From assembly GCA_029582155.1 (NCBI GenBank), contig CM055894.1:32455707-32519706 (forward strand): 64,000 nt of DNA. Reading direction: 5' to 3'. Of this stretch, positions 34,915 through 45,580 are shown piece by piece. Position numbers and translations under genes: made by a program. How positions within the stretch are numbered: the first letter of the stretch is position 1; each line of letters starts with the position of its first letter. The notes beneath the pieces are model-generated. The model made no database searches. It saw only the letters and a program-made list of their open reading frames with translations, and was not told where the DNA came from. Origin of the DNA: Panopea generosa (lineage: Eukaryota > Mollusca > Bivalvia > Adapedonta > Hiatellidae).

Positions 34915-36130
34915 TATAGGTATCAAATATGTGCTTATCATGGAGTGGGTGCTTGTTTTGTGTTCGAAACACGTGCACTTTTATCGTGCATGTAACACTA
35001 TGTATTGTGTAATTTAGGTACCAAAAGCGTGGTTATAGTGCCATGCTTTAATTGTGTATTTTAGGTACCAAAGGTATGCTTATCATGTAGTGGGTGCTTG
35101 TCTTATATAATCAAAGTACCAAACACGTGCCCTTTTATCATTCAGGTCACATTTGTCTTGTGTAACGTGTGGTTCTTAAGTTACAAACATATCCCACGTG
35201 CTTATTATGCACTTGTTTTATATAATTTAAATACTAAACCTGTACTTATTATCCAATCGATCCTTGTCTTGAGTAGTTTAGGTATCAACCACGTGGTTCT
35301 CATTTCGTATTTCGTTTGTAATGTAGGTATCAAACATATGGTTCTCATGTTGTAAGTGCTTCAAGTGTGTAATTTAAGTACCAAATACGAGCTTGTCATA
35401 CAGGTAGAGTTTGCATTGTGTAAATTAGGTACAACCGTGTACATATCATGCAGTTGGTGCTTCTATTTTGGAATTTAGGTACCAAACATGTGCTTATCAT
35501 GCATGAAGTGTTTGTCATGTGTACTTTAGGTACCAAACGTGTGACTCTCATACCGTTAGTGTAATAATAGTGTAATTTAGGTACCATATTCAAGTATGTG
35601 CTTTTCATGAACTAGGTGCTTGTCTAATGTAATTTAGGTACCAAACGCGTAGTTCACATTCCGTTGGTAAATGTTGTATCTAGAAACATGTATAAAACGT
35701 GTGATTCTCATGCGATTGGTGCTTATCGTGTGTAATTTAAGTATTAAGAATGGGCTCATCATTCATGTAGCGCTTGTCTTGTGAAATGTAGGTACTAAAC
35801 GTGTAGTTCCCATACCGTTGGTGCTTTAATTGTGTAATCTCCTTGGTACCAAACGTTTGTTTACCATGCAGCTGGTGCTTGACTCGCTTGTTTAAGTACC
35901 ACATGACGTGTGTTGTTTAAGTATCAATCGCGCGGTTCTCATGCCTTAGGTGCTTAAATTGTGTTATTTAGGTATTAAAGGTGTTCTTATCATGGAGTTG
36001 GTTCCTGGCTTGTATAATATAAGTATCAAACACTTCTTTTTATCATGCTGGTAACACTTGTATTGTGTAATATAGGTAAAAAAAAGTGTAGGTCTCATTC
36101 GTAGGTGCTTTATTTGTGTAATTTAATTTA
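34915..36130. repeat. ~50-bp minisatellite, left locus
   Basis: Unit AATTTAGGTACCAAACGTGT, then G.TTCTCATGC..TTGGTG and CTTGT.TTGTGT, about 50-52 bp, roughly 22-24 degenerate units. The same unit forms 52425-52930. The right edge abuts the 3' end of the 2A-bearing LINE. Confidence 0.88.
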
Positions 36131-36463
36131 AACATATTTCATTACGTATGTTACATATTATCAATATATACAAATTAACATGAAATGATAACAAAATATA
36201 TAACATATGCAAATGGATTGAACTACAAGTTATAACAACATTAGTTACAGTTCTCTACAGTGCGGCTGTATGAATGTATATGTTTACCAGGTTGAAAAAC
36301 TTTGTACAAAAAGGAAAACCATATGGAAAGAAAGAAAAAAAAACAATAAGAGAGAAAACAAACAACAAAAATAATACCATGCCGCCTAGTCCCCATAGAA
36401 TCCTCACTCCTCACCTCATACACTGTTCACGCTACAACAGTGACAGCACCCAGTTAATTTAAG

Positions 36464-37195
36464 TTAGTATTCAGGTTGAAAACGTTTTTTCTGTTTAATA
36501 TATTTCTGGAAATGTTGAAAAATAAGTTGAGTATTCTCTAATGTTAGATCTATATTGCCGTATGATAATTTATTGGTACTTAATGGGTGGAATTCACGAG
36601 TATTTGTAAATAGTTGCCGTCTTTTAATTCTGAAAAGGTCACATCGAAAAATAAAATGTTCTGCATCTTCGAATTCATCACCACAGGCACAAATGGGAGT
36701 ATCATTTAAGTGGTTAACATATAGGTCGGCGTTTAAATTACTGCAATTATTTCTTAATCGAGTGTGTTGAATTGATAGGTATCGGTCACCGAATAAAAAA
36801 AACTTTGGTACTATTGGAGGGTTAGAAAGATCTTTTAGTTTACTTTTAAACGATAGGAGTGATGTAGACTCTCGGATATTTATATCAAGTTCATTCCAAA
36901 GTTTCAGTGATGAGGGAATAACTGATCTTGAGTATATTTTCTGTGCGCCTAGTCAATGTAACAAAGTCAGAATGGTTTCTTAGATTGTACGGATTTGACT
37001 CGGATATAGTAAAAGGGAACAGTTCTTCCAAATAGCTTGGTAAATCTTTCCTCCTGTCTGTCAAAGAAACCCAATCAATTTCATTTAGTAATTTTTCAAT
37101 TGAAACAGAACGCGTTAGGCCTGTTACAATTCTTGCGGCTTCATATTGAATTGTTTCCAAAGAATCAGTTTCGTATTAAGTACAGTTATCCCAAA
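36464..37195 (-). pseudogene. LINE (2A family) ORF2 C-terminal region
   Basis: Two frames joined by a one-base shift near 36940. The first has IQYEAARIVTGLTRSVSIEK and SLTDRRKDL. The second has SVIPSSLKLWNELD, FGDRYLSIQHTRLRNNCSNL and a zinc-like pattern CACGDEFEDAEHFIFRC (C-x-C-x8-H-x3-C), ending in a basic tail. Such a C-terminal Cys/His cluster is common in invertebrate LINEs. Confidence 0.85.
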
Positions 37196-37490
37196 TTATG
37201 GATGAGTATTCTAAAACAGGGCAAAGATAAGATATGTATATTTGGTTAAGGGTTTTGCGTTTTAATCTGAATTTCACCATCTTCATCGAACCGAGTACTT
37301 TGGATGCTGAAGATACAATATTCGAAATGTATTCGTGCCAAGTACCGTCGTGACTAAGTGTTACTCCTAGATGTTTATGGTGATCAACGAATGTTAATTG
37401 TGTATTATCAAAATATAAAGTTGGAAGATTTCTATTGGTAAGTGAAAAAATATAACTTCTGTTTTCGACTGATTGAAATTGACTAGCCAT
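37176..37490 (-). pseudogene. LINE (2A family) RT thumb
   Basis: Contains FVDHHKHLGVTLSHDGTWHE (the conserved 'H-K-x-L-G-V' after the RT active site) and a thumb with LNQIYISYLCPVLEYSSIIW. The first residues lie in a shifted frame: WAKQWLVNFNQSKTEVI reads in another phase. Confidence 0.88.
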
Positions 37491-37860
37491 TGTTTAGCCC
37501 AAATAGATATTTTTTGCAGGTCTCCATTACATAGTCGGCAATATCATTTACATAAATTAAAAACAAGAGAGGTCCTAAAACAGAACCTTGGGGCACACCA
37601 GCATTTACATATTTTATTTCAGAATAAGAAGACTGAACAAATACCCTCTGATTACGATTTGTCAAATAGTTAGATATCCAATGGATAAGGTTGCCAGTTA
37701 TTCCGTATAGACGAAGTTTAAAAATTAAACCTTTATGCCAGCAGACACGATCGAAAGCCTTCGAAATATCGCAAAACACAATACATGTAGATTTTTTATT
37801 AACAAAACATTGCAAATTTGATTGTCGATATCTATTAATTGGTAAACTGTGGAATGTCAA
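37483..37860 (-). pseudogene. LINE (2A family) RT palm with catalytic motif deleted
   Basis: Motif A, FCDISKAFDRVCWHK, and motif B, AGVPQGSVLGPLLFLIYVND, are intact. Sequence then passes from IADYVM directly to the segment that reads DLQKISIWAKQW in another frame. The stretch that normally lies between (with the catalytic x-A-D-D box, some 25-40 residues in related LINEs) is absent. The junction is at about 37525-37530. A protein from this copy could not polymerise DNA. Confidence 0.88.
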
Positions 37861-38484
37861 GGTAAAAAAACGGATTGTTTTTTATATATAAGTTTGTTCG
37901 CATGTAAATAAATGTGAATGTGTTTAAATATAACACGTTCCATAACCTTTCCTACACAACTTATAAGTGAAATTGGCCTGTAGTTTGATGGTGAGTCTTT
38001 TGCTCCTTTTTTGAATAATGGCATAACATTTGCTAATTTCCAAGCATTTGGACATTTACTTTCTTTCAAAGATCGATTGAATAATATACAATGTGGATGA
38101 CAAATAGTTTTACATGTTTCTTTTAACAAACGGTGGCTTATTTCATCGGGTCCGTTGGATTTGTTTACAATTAAATTAGATAAAATATCGGTTATTTCTG
38201 TTTCAGTGATTTTGACGTCAGTTAAGTTTTTGTTAGTTTTCGTCCAAAATGCTGGAAGATTGATATGAGAATCGTTAATTGATGAAATTGACACAAAGAA
38301 AATCGTTTAAAGCATTGGCTTTATCTTCATCAGCCACAGAATTGTCATTGTTAATAAGAGGAGGTATGCTGTGACAACTTTTAGAATTTTCTTTAATCAA
38401 CATTTTGCGAGAATTTGTTGAGTTAATATGACCCAATGAGTATTCTAGATTATTAAAAAATGTTTCTTTTGCGTGTTTTTTCAT
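37857..38484 (-). pseudogene. LINE (2A family) RT fingers region
   Basis: Two overlapping frames (38275-38484, 37857-38294) contain LSNLIVNKSNGPDEISHRLL, CPNAWKLANVMPLFKKGAKD and NYRPISLISCVGKVMERVIF, the canonical opening of a Jockey/CR1-group RT domain. The frame ends at the QSVFLP stretch near 37857. Confidence 0.9.
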
Positions 38485-38551
38485 GTTATTTACCTTGTTT
38501 CTTAAATGTTTAAAAACTTGCCAATTCGATTTTTTTTCCTGTGCAGAGAGC

Positions 38552-38986
38552 TTATTGTTTTTGCCTATCGTGCTTACGGGATGTTTGTCTAATTTCGGAG
38601 TTGTACCATGGCTTGTCTCTTGGACGAATTGTTACAATATTTGTTGGAATACATAATTTCGCTAAGTCAATAAATTTTGTAATAAAAGATTTAGTAGCAA
38701 CATCTTGAGATCCATCAAGTACAAATGTCCAGTCTGTAATGGTAATTAAATTATTAAATGTTTTAAAATCAGCATGCTTATAGTTCCAAACTGTTCTTTT
38801 AAATGGTATATTTTCATATATATCACTTTTAATAAATACATATGTACCAAAGTGATCACTAATGAAACCCGGTGTTTTGTGAATGCCCGAGTCAAAACAT
38901 GTTAGCTGGTTCGAAAGTGCTATTGGATCTATCAATGTTTGAGTAGTATTAGTCACTCGCGTTGGTTCTTTTATTATATTAGACAT
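38552..38986 (-). pseudogene. LINE (2A family) endonuclease, C-terminal half
   Basis: Contains TRVTNTTQTLIDPIALSNQL and FISDHFGTYVFIK, the conserved Ser-Asp-His end of the EEP fold. Immediately upstream in other frames, YFICTVYRPP and IIILGDINKN are visible at about 39010-39180, with stops between. Confidence 0.85.
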
Positions 38987-39242
38987 ATTATTAAATTCAA
39001 GTATATTACGAATTTTTTTATTAGAAGGATTTAACTGTTCTTATTTATGTCACCTAAAATTATTATATTTGAGTGTATTTCAGAAGCCTTTTCAATACAG
39101 ACGTTAACTATATCCCAAAAATCAACTGGCTAGTGTGGAGGTCGGTATACAGTGCAAATAAAATAAAATTGACTTTGATCTTTAATTTCAATCCAATTAG
39201 TTTCAGGAACAATATTTTCTAAGTCAAAATTTCTGGTTGGAC

Positions 39243-39794
39243 TTAAATCGGTGAAACATAAACTAAATCCCCGCCCGAATGAGATGATTTATCTTTACGA
39301 TATATTTTATCTAAGCCTTTTAGTAATAAATCATCGTCATGGATATCTATCGAGAGGTGTGTTTCTGTGAAACATAAAATGTCGAAATCTAAGAAATTAT
39401 GTTTGATATAGTCAAACTTGTTTCTTATACTACGAATATTTTGATGTAATATTGAAAAACATTTATTGTTATTCTCACTTGGCCCGGGATTAAGTTCTAT
39501 ATCCCCAGATAAAATTAATAAAAAGTGCGATATCAAAGACATACATATGTTTTGGAGGTTGGAAGTTTGCAAATACTTCTTTGAAATACGATCATTGGCA
39601 TATTTTACATGAACTAAATATAATGAGTTAGATAAGAGCAAAACAGTTATCAATGTAAATTGAAGGTTAAAAACACTGTAAAATATAAAAGTACTCACGG
39701 TACGAATATCACTTATTAAGGATATTTCAATATGGCTGCCAATGTGACATTGACTGATTGCACTTTGTGACTTAATTTGTAGAAGGAAAGTCAA
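39243..39794 (-). pseudogene. LINE (2A family) N-terminus with 2A peptide and endonuclease start
   Basis: A 183-codon frame. Residues of about 33-60 are strongly hydrophobic (TFIFYSVFNLQFTLITVLLL). Then comes LILSGDIELNPGPSENN at about 39470-39500, a match to the 2A ribosome-skipping consensus D-x-E-x-N-P-G-P. The EEP nuclease starts after it: ILHQNIRSIRNKFD and CFTETHLS. 2A sequences in LINE ORFs are known from other invertebrates, where they can separate a leader from the enzyme; I infer the same role here. The frame is lost after SHSGGDLVYVSP. Confidence 0.9.
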
Positions 39795-39800
39795 ATAAAG

Positions 39801-40735
39801 TGTAAAAATATATTTTACTACCTATTTCACAACAATATGCAGAAAGTGTAATAAATAGACAAACTTTATATAAAATGCACTTTTGAAATAAATAATAACT
39901 TACTTCAAACAATAGCAATCTTTGTGGCTCAACATGCACAATTTCCTCAAAGTAATAATAAAATAATTAACACTAATATGTTCTTAGTACTTTGGTCCAT
40001 GGACAGTGGAATGTCAAAAATCCATTGTCACTCACAAACAAATGTTATCACTAATAATATGTTGGCATGTAATCCAAATCAAACTGAAGTTTCCACATGT
40101 ACAATCCTTCAAAAAAATGTAGCCCCTTCAAAACATTGTTGAAATGTATGGTGGCTAACTGTTGTCACTTGTGTGTAAAAACCAGTAAACATCTAATCTG
40201 CAGCTCACTAAAATATATAGAGAAGATACAATTGTTGTTTTTAACAAGATCTTTTTTATTATTGGTGATGAAAGTCTTTTCAAAAAAGTAATACATGTCT
40301 TAAAAAAAACAACAACATTAACATTATCTCCCTTTAACAAGATATATCAGCATCACTGTAGGCAGTTAATACATGTATGTGTTTTGATAAAAAGTGATAA
40401 ACTGATACAGAAATAGAAACAATATTTATATGTTATGAACATAAATTACATGTCAATAAATTATGACATTGAAATGACACATTTTAACAAACTATAGTAT
40501 AAAAAAAAATGTTTTATTATATAAAATCGTATTATTGTTCTATCGTGGTAATTGAATAAACATTAGTTTGTCATTTATGACAGAATTCAACTGCCAAGTT
40601 GGCATGATGAACAAGAGAACTCAATTTATCCAAGTCGCTCAACTAATTATTTGTTCACAAATTGAATTATTTTAATTGATACTGTTGTTGTATGGTTTTA
40701 ATGTCCTTCTTTCAGTAATATCAGGACAGTGTCTT
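39801..40735. other. AT-rich non-coding sequence
   Basis: No gene recognised. Confidence 0.45.
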
Positions 40736-40739
40736 ATAC

Positions 40740-40945
40740 AGTTGGCACACAGGAGTATAGTTTGGCAGATACAGGATATGATACTCCATCCAATGACATT
40801 ATACTGACACTGGGTCAACCTGACCCAGAACTACTCTCTGACCTATCACCAAGCAAGGAAGCTTCTAGCAACACTTTTTCAAGTCTTTCAAAGTTTGGGA
40901 TAACCTACACACGAATTAATCACATGATCTTCCACATGCAAGACA
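40740..40945 (-). mobile_element. tRNA-derived SINE (family 1), reversed copy 2
   Basis: On plus it reads GGATATGATACTCCATCCAA, GGGTCAACCTGACCCAGAAC, ACCAAGCAAGGAAG, TTTTTCAAGTCTTTCAAAGT, the reverse complement of the order at 56615-56815. The tRNA-like head (plus-strand right end) is decayed. The 75-codon ORF here (40729-40956) is this SINE. Confidence 0.75.
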
Positions 40946-41079
40946 GACATTCGTAACACTACACCACCACTACTTAAATTGATGCTTAATCAGTTTCTTT
41001 AGCTCTCCAACTTGCTAAACAGCATCGGAATAATGTTTAAACATATATGTATACATAAAATTCAATATGAAAGTGGAGA

Positions 41080-41190
41080 ATGACTCAATGGTAAATAATT
41101 GGTTTCAAGTTAACAGGTTGTGTGTTCGACCCTTAGCCATGGCTATGTGTTTTGCTTGGGGAAAACACTTATCGACATATGGTTAGTATT
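41080..41190 (+). mobile_element. tRNA-derived SINE head (family 3), copy 1
   Basis: A-box-like GACTCAATGGTAAATAATTG, B-box-like TGTGTTCGACCC, then GCCATGGCTATGTGTTTTGC. The ATGGCTATGTGTTxTGxCCTT string is shared with 44330-44450 and 53085-53240. Confidence 0.65.
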
Positions 41191-41366
41191 GGTTCTACCA
41201 AAGAATATTTTTATGGTGATTTGTGCAAGTTGTGAGAGCGTGTTTCACAATCAATGTAAAACAAATAAGTTAAGACTGAGTACAGGAAATTTGCTTGAAA
41301 AAAAAACTGAATGCATGATTTTCGGAAATAAAAGTAAAGAATTTTTTTTATGAAAACAAGTTTTAC

Positions 41367-41588
41367 CTTTATGTCAATAAATTTCAAGTTCCCTGCCAGT
41401 ACATCTGCTACCAGGCCCTCTACATCATAGACTGAATCTTCGTTATCATACAACACCTCATACACCGCATCTGGTTGTCCATCACGTCCAAATTTAACAC
41501 CTAAAACTGTACCATGGTACCAGTGCAATGACCCATCTGGTGGTTCCCATTTGTGAGCTATTCTACGACCAACCAGTTTAGGTTTTCT
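41367..41588 (-). CDS. Exon with Tudor-like segment (host gene candidate, exon c)
   Basis: On minus, 74 codons in phase 0 with no stop: RKPKLVGRRIAHKWEPPDGS, HWYHGTVLGV, QPDAVYEVLYDNEDSVYDVE, AGNLKFIDIK. The right end is an AAG|GTAAAA donor (41366/41365). The left end is a GGCAG| acceptor at 41589; a second acceptor CAG| lies 13 bases upstream but breaks the phase with the exon at 42743. The pattern (W-Y-x-G-x-V ... Y-x-V-x-Y-D-x-E-D ... G-x-L) resembles a small Tudor/agenet-type barrel that reads methylated or basic tails; this is inferred from the pattern. It forms a clean series with the two exons upstream. No terminal exon was found at lower coordinates. Confidence 0.65.
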
Positions 41589-42742
41589 CTGCCAACGCCA
41601 CCTGAAGGAATATAAAGAATAAACATATATACAATGTACAAAGTATTATCAATTCATAAGTATGCCACTGATTGTGTAAAGAATGATGCTCTGAATATAA
41701 AAAATAATAGTCATGGAGTTTCACATCTAGTAACATGACTTGTGTACATCGACATATTACCTGGTTAACCATGCACATGTATGGTGCAGAAAACAAATAT
41801 TTTCCAGTACTGGTAAATAATACAAATGGTAATGTCAATCATAAATTTAATCAATGAGTTACAAGCATATGGCTGCATAATAATACTTATTAAAGGCCGA
41901 AGAATACAGAGAAAACAAGTATTTTGCACCTGCAATCATTTAATGTTTGGAAGGAAATTTGCATCATTACCTCTACTGTCATTGTTTCAAATTTAAGGTG
42001 ACTGCATAAAAAACGTGTTATGAGCACTGATGTTTGTTAAATAAAGAAGACACAAATAAACAATACCTGTATATAAATAAATGGAATACAAGAATGTTGC
42101 TAACTGTAACTTTACTACTTGCAATTGTAGGTTCATGTATTTATGCAACTTTAACTGAAAATCATAACAGACACAGATTAAAACCAATTTTGAATGACGA
42201 TGTTAAGGCTTACCAATTTCGTAAAAATTTAACTGATGCCAAGTAACACGGTTTGAATGATAACAATATATGAACTAACATAGAAAACTATACATAAAAC
42301 ACATACCAATTTAAGTTTTCACAACTTTCTAAAATAACAATTAATAATAACAGCTTCAGTATATCCAGTTGCTAACACTGATATGAGGCTGTAAGTTTGG
42401 TAGTTAATTTATTTTACTACTATAATGACCACAACACAATTCAAGTTTGTATTAAAAAAAAAACACATTTTAAACATACATCTTTTACCAAAACAGCAGT
42501 GTTATTATATATATATATATGTTTGTCATGATATCTTTCTAATTAAATAACATTTATATAATGACCCAAATTTCATAAATCGTGTCAAATTTAGTAAAGA
42601 TTAGTTAAGTTTTAGTGTGTTTTTGTTTAATATTTAAAGACAAGTATCATATAGAGAAATGGAGAATTTTCAGTAAAGAAAAATCTCTGTTGTAAAACCA
42701 GCCAGTGGTAATAAATATCCTCATTTTACAACAAATATTTAC

Positions 42743-42859
42743 CTGTGTCGAGGCTAAAGAAGGTGTCAATTTAGTTGCATCCAGAAGGCTTACTGGAAGT
42801 ATGGGATGATCAGGGAAAGGGTTTGATGTGCAAATGCTGGGAAAACTCTGTCCATGTAT
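42743..42859 (-). CDS. Exon of the same candidate gene (exon b)
   Basis: 39 codons, phase 0 at both ends, with acceptor TTTTCAG| at 42860 and donor CAG|GTAAATAT at 42742. It reads IHGQSFPSICTSNPFPDHPI then LPVSLLDATKLTP, rich in Pro and Ser, probably a disordered linker. No motif. Open only in the frame that fits its neighbours. Too short for a usual ORF cut-off. Confidence 0.6.
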
Positions 42860-43221
42860 CTGAAAAGTTTAGAGAAACATTATGAGATGAAAACTTAAAT
42901 TGAAATAAAAAATATCATATCTGAAAATACTTCAGACATGTACATATACTTTTTTTAATTTTCTAATCAATACACACATTTCCTATGGATTTGTTAATTT
43001 TTTTAATATTGTCTTACATTACCTAAGGCAATAAATACACATTGAATACATTGACGTTTATAATTGTCATTTACAGAAATGCTTAATTAGCATTAAATGG
43101 ATGATTTTAAAAGAAATATGCCTTGTTACACATCTGGCAAGAACTAGGAAAAAGCACTATGGAAAAGTACACAGATTATTGAGGATGACATATAATACAT
43201 GAAAAAAACAACTTTTTTAAG

Positions 43222-43575
43222 CCGGGCCCGATTAGCTGTCGGTTACGCGTCTGACTATCAATCCAGGGGTTGTGAGTTCGAATCCCCCTCCCGGCAACAG
43301 TCTCCGTGATGATTGATATACGACATTGTGACATTGATTATCTATCCAGGGGTCGTGAGTTCAAATATCCACCAGGCAGCCGACTCAATGATGATTGATA
43401 TATACAATATTATGTCTCATTATCATTCGTCTCTCACCACTGATTCAAGTGAAAAAGTTATCAGTTACTTGCGGAGATGGGGTGTGCTCGAGTACTGGTT
43501 AATCCCAGGAAACAGTGGTTAGGTTAACTGATCGTCTGTTAGCCCTCAATGGCATAGAAATGACGATACATATTT
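43222..43575 (+). mobile_element. tRNA-derived SINE (family 2) with a repeated internal block
   Basis: GGCCCGATTAGCTGTCGGTT head, GACTATCAATCCAGGGGTTG, a perfect B box GAGTTCGAATCCCC. Then part of the head-plus-body (CTATCCAGGGGTCGTGAGTTC, ATGATTGATATA) is repeated once. The usual body and tail follow: CATTCGTCTCTCACC, GTTACTTGCGGAGATGG, GCTCGAGTACTGGTTAATCC, CTGTTAGCCCTCAATGGCAT. It lies in the intron between exons 42743 and 43893. Confidence 0.88.
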
Positions 43576-43892
43576 AATCAATCAATTATTTTTTTAGAAG
43601 TAAATATGTGTTGAAATTTTACTTAGGCCACATACAATTATGGTTTTAATTATTATTTTCATTGGTAGGCCCTCAATTACAAACTGCACAACCCAGTGTT
43701 CCACTTCAGCATGTTATTGAGAAGTATGTTACTACAGGTATTTACATATTTCCATCTTTTTGGTCGTCTTCCTACACAAGGACGCCAGCATCATCTTCAT
43801 ACATTACAGTAATTCACCATTAGGGCTTCTACATATTTTACATTAATCTATGTAATACTATTGTTTTCTATACTGTGAGTGTAATGTAATAC

Positions 43893-44009
43893 CTCATCCA
43901 CTCTGTCACCAAATGAAGGATGTTCACCAACTGTCAATGTCCTTGTACCACCATGAAGATCCTTTTTTGCTAGTTTCTGTTTGATACATCGGCTTGTGGG
44001 AGGAGAATA
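43893..44009 (-). CDS. Exon of the same candidate gene (exon a)
   Basis: 39 codons, phase 0: acceptor CATTTTCAG| at 44010, donor GATGAG|GTATTAC at 43892. It reads YSPPTSRCIKQKLAKKDLHG and TLTVGEHPSFGDRVDE. No recognised motif. The other frames carry stops before the donor. Upstream exons are not identified; the nearest coding DNA at higher coordinates is the broken Mutator-YqaJ gene, whose last possible donor (TGGG|GTAAGA near 44617) is in a different phase, so linkage to it is not supported. Confidence 0.55.
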
Positions 44010-44329
44010 CTGAAAATGTATAGATAAATAAGTGTTTTTTAATATAACATATTTACATCTATTTATAACATATTAAACTTTATAATTGTGTCAATATTTT
44101 GATTTTATTTATATCTAAATGACAATAATATTGCTAAGCCTTAAAACTCGGAACTAGTCTGTACATTACACACAACAACCATATTTTCTTCTTCAATAGG
44201 TTTTATGTTTTATTTTTTCTTACAAGTGCATCATAGAAATTTATCATAATTGCATAATATAAAACTATATAATTGCAAGTTATCACACTTATGATATTTC
44301 AATTGTGCAACTCGTAATAACCATATGCG

Positions 44330-44450
44330 CATAAAGTGTATTGGTGAAGGACACCACACATAGCCATTGCACAGGATCAAACCTACAACCTTAAGATCCA
44401 GGGTCATATGCTATACAACTGGACCAGTCACACCAAAAGATGTTATGAAA
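44330..44450 (-). mobile_element. tRNA-derived SINE head (family 3), reversed copy
   Basis: On minus: GTGACTGGTCCAGTTGTATA, a B-box-like GTAGGTTTGATCC, then GCAATGGCTATGTGTGGTGT and CCTTCACCAA. Shares its post-box string with 41080 and 53085. Confidence 0.7.
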
Positions 44451-45093
44451 TGCATTAATAGGTTTGCTTTATAAATATATTGTACTTTGGAACCTGAGGT
44501 CAAAATACATTTTTTCAAATCATCTTTTATATCATATGCATGTTTTCAATTTTATGTAGCAAAGTACATGATACATATAATGTAATGTAAATGTATCAAT
44601 ACCCTTCTTACCCCAAGGTATGACAGGTTTCCGTATTCCAGATGCATAATTGTATCTTGGTACAGCCAGTTCTGGCAGTATATGTGTGAAATAAAAGGCA
44701 GTCAGTTTTGGCACCATTGTTTTATTCCATAACTCACTGTCCTTATATATTCTTTCAATAAATATATCATACGGGTTGGTTCGCCTGATAACAAAATCAC
44801 ACCAAGGTTTATTTAATATGTTCAACTGGCCTTGAACTTGATAATAGTACTTATGATTCCTTTTTAATACCATTTTTTCATTTTTCTGTACATTTAAACA
44901 AAAGCACTGTTAGTTTTAGCAGCCTCCTTGATCATTGTTGTTTTATTTTGTAGAAGGTTCTTAATCTCTATGAGACCCTCACTGTCTTCTTTCTCCAATA
45001 CAAATCCATCACTGCTGGCTCCTAAAGAAGGGTGTTCCTTTGAAATAGCCAATCCCATTGGTAATACACGAGTATTCTCAAGGCCAGGTTCTT

Positions 45094-45580
45094 TTATTTT
45101 AATATTAACATATATTCTGTAAGAGTAAATGATTCCTGCTGTAGGCCTTTACTCGTGAACCTGTTTCCTCTGAAAGTGTTGTATAGAAGGCGCTTGATAA
45201 GAGCAGGTCTGTAGTTATTATGTGATATTGACATAACTTCACCAAATGTAGAGCTAGTTATTCTCAGTTTCCTCTGCTTAATCCATTTTTCATTTTTGCT
45301 TTGATCTTTTGTTACATTTTCAATGTATTCAATGTCTTTTTCCGTTAAAGCTACAATTTTGTGGTAGAATACCTCACATGCTGATTTTAACAATGACTCT
45401 GAAATATCAGGAAAGTCATCTAGTACTTGTTTACCATAATGAAGCAAAGCTTTTTTAGAGTTACATGCTGATTGACTTTCCTGTTTTCTTCTTCTTTTCG
45501 TCTTTGTTTGAAGATTTTTTTGGGCTTTCATGCTCTTCACAAATTGTTTGTTCGCTGTCGATATGTATTTAGAAATGCCT
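45094..45580 (-). pseudogene. Mutator-YqaJ unit: linker and YqaJ N-terminal part
   Basis: A Lys/Arg-rich linker (TKTKRRRKQESQSA) is followed by a helical stretch and the YqaJ entry motif WIKQRKLRITSSTFGEVMS. A helix LIKRLLYNTFRGN comes next. The frame is lost at LTEY near 45115; the correct phase continues NIKIKEPGLENTRVLPMGLA into the nuclease core. Confidence 0.85.

Larger units (their letters stand above)
36131..39800 (-). mobile_element. CR1/L2-like LINE with 2A motif, dead
   Basis: On minus: N-terminal hydrophobic segment, 2A-type motif, AP endonuclease, reverse transcriptase, long C-terminal part with a Cys/His cluster, stop at 36464, then a 3' UTR ending next to the ~50-bp array. The general form fits the CR1/L2/Jockey supergroup. 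There are several frameshifts and stops, and the catalytic RT block is deleted. A relic of the same 3' end lies at 54885-55000. Confidence 0.88.

Noticed and set aside
41211..41353. Plus-strand LINE fragment (TNKLRLST ... KTECMIFGNK)
   Set aside because: The wording resembles the post-catalytic region of LINEs, but the match is short and interrupted; not enough to call.
44009..44640. Splice from the YqaJ part (TGGG|GTAAGA) into the exon at 43893-44009
   Set aside because: The phase does not fit: joining in phase 1 brings a stop inside the exon, so I keep the exons as a separate unit.
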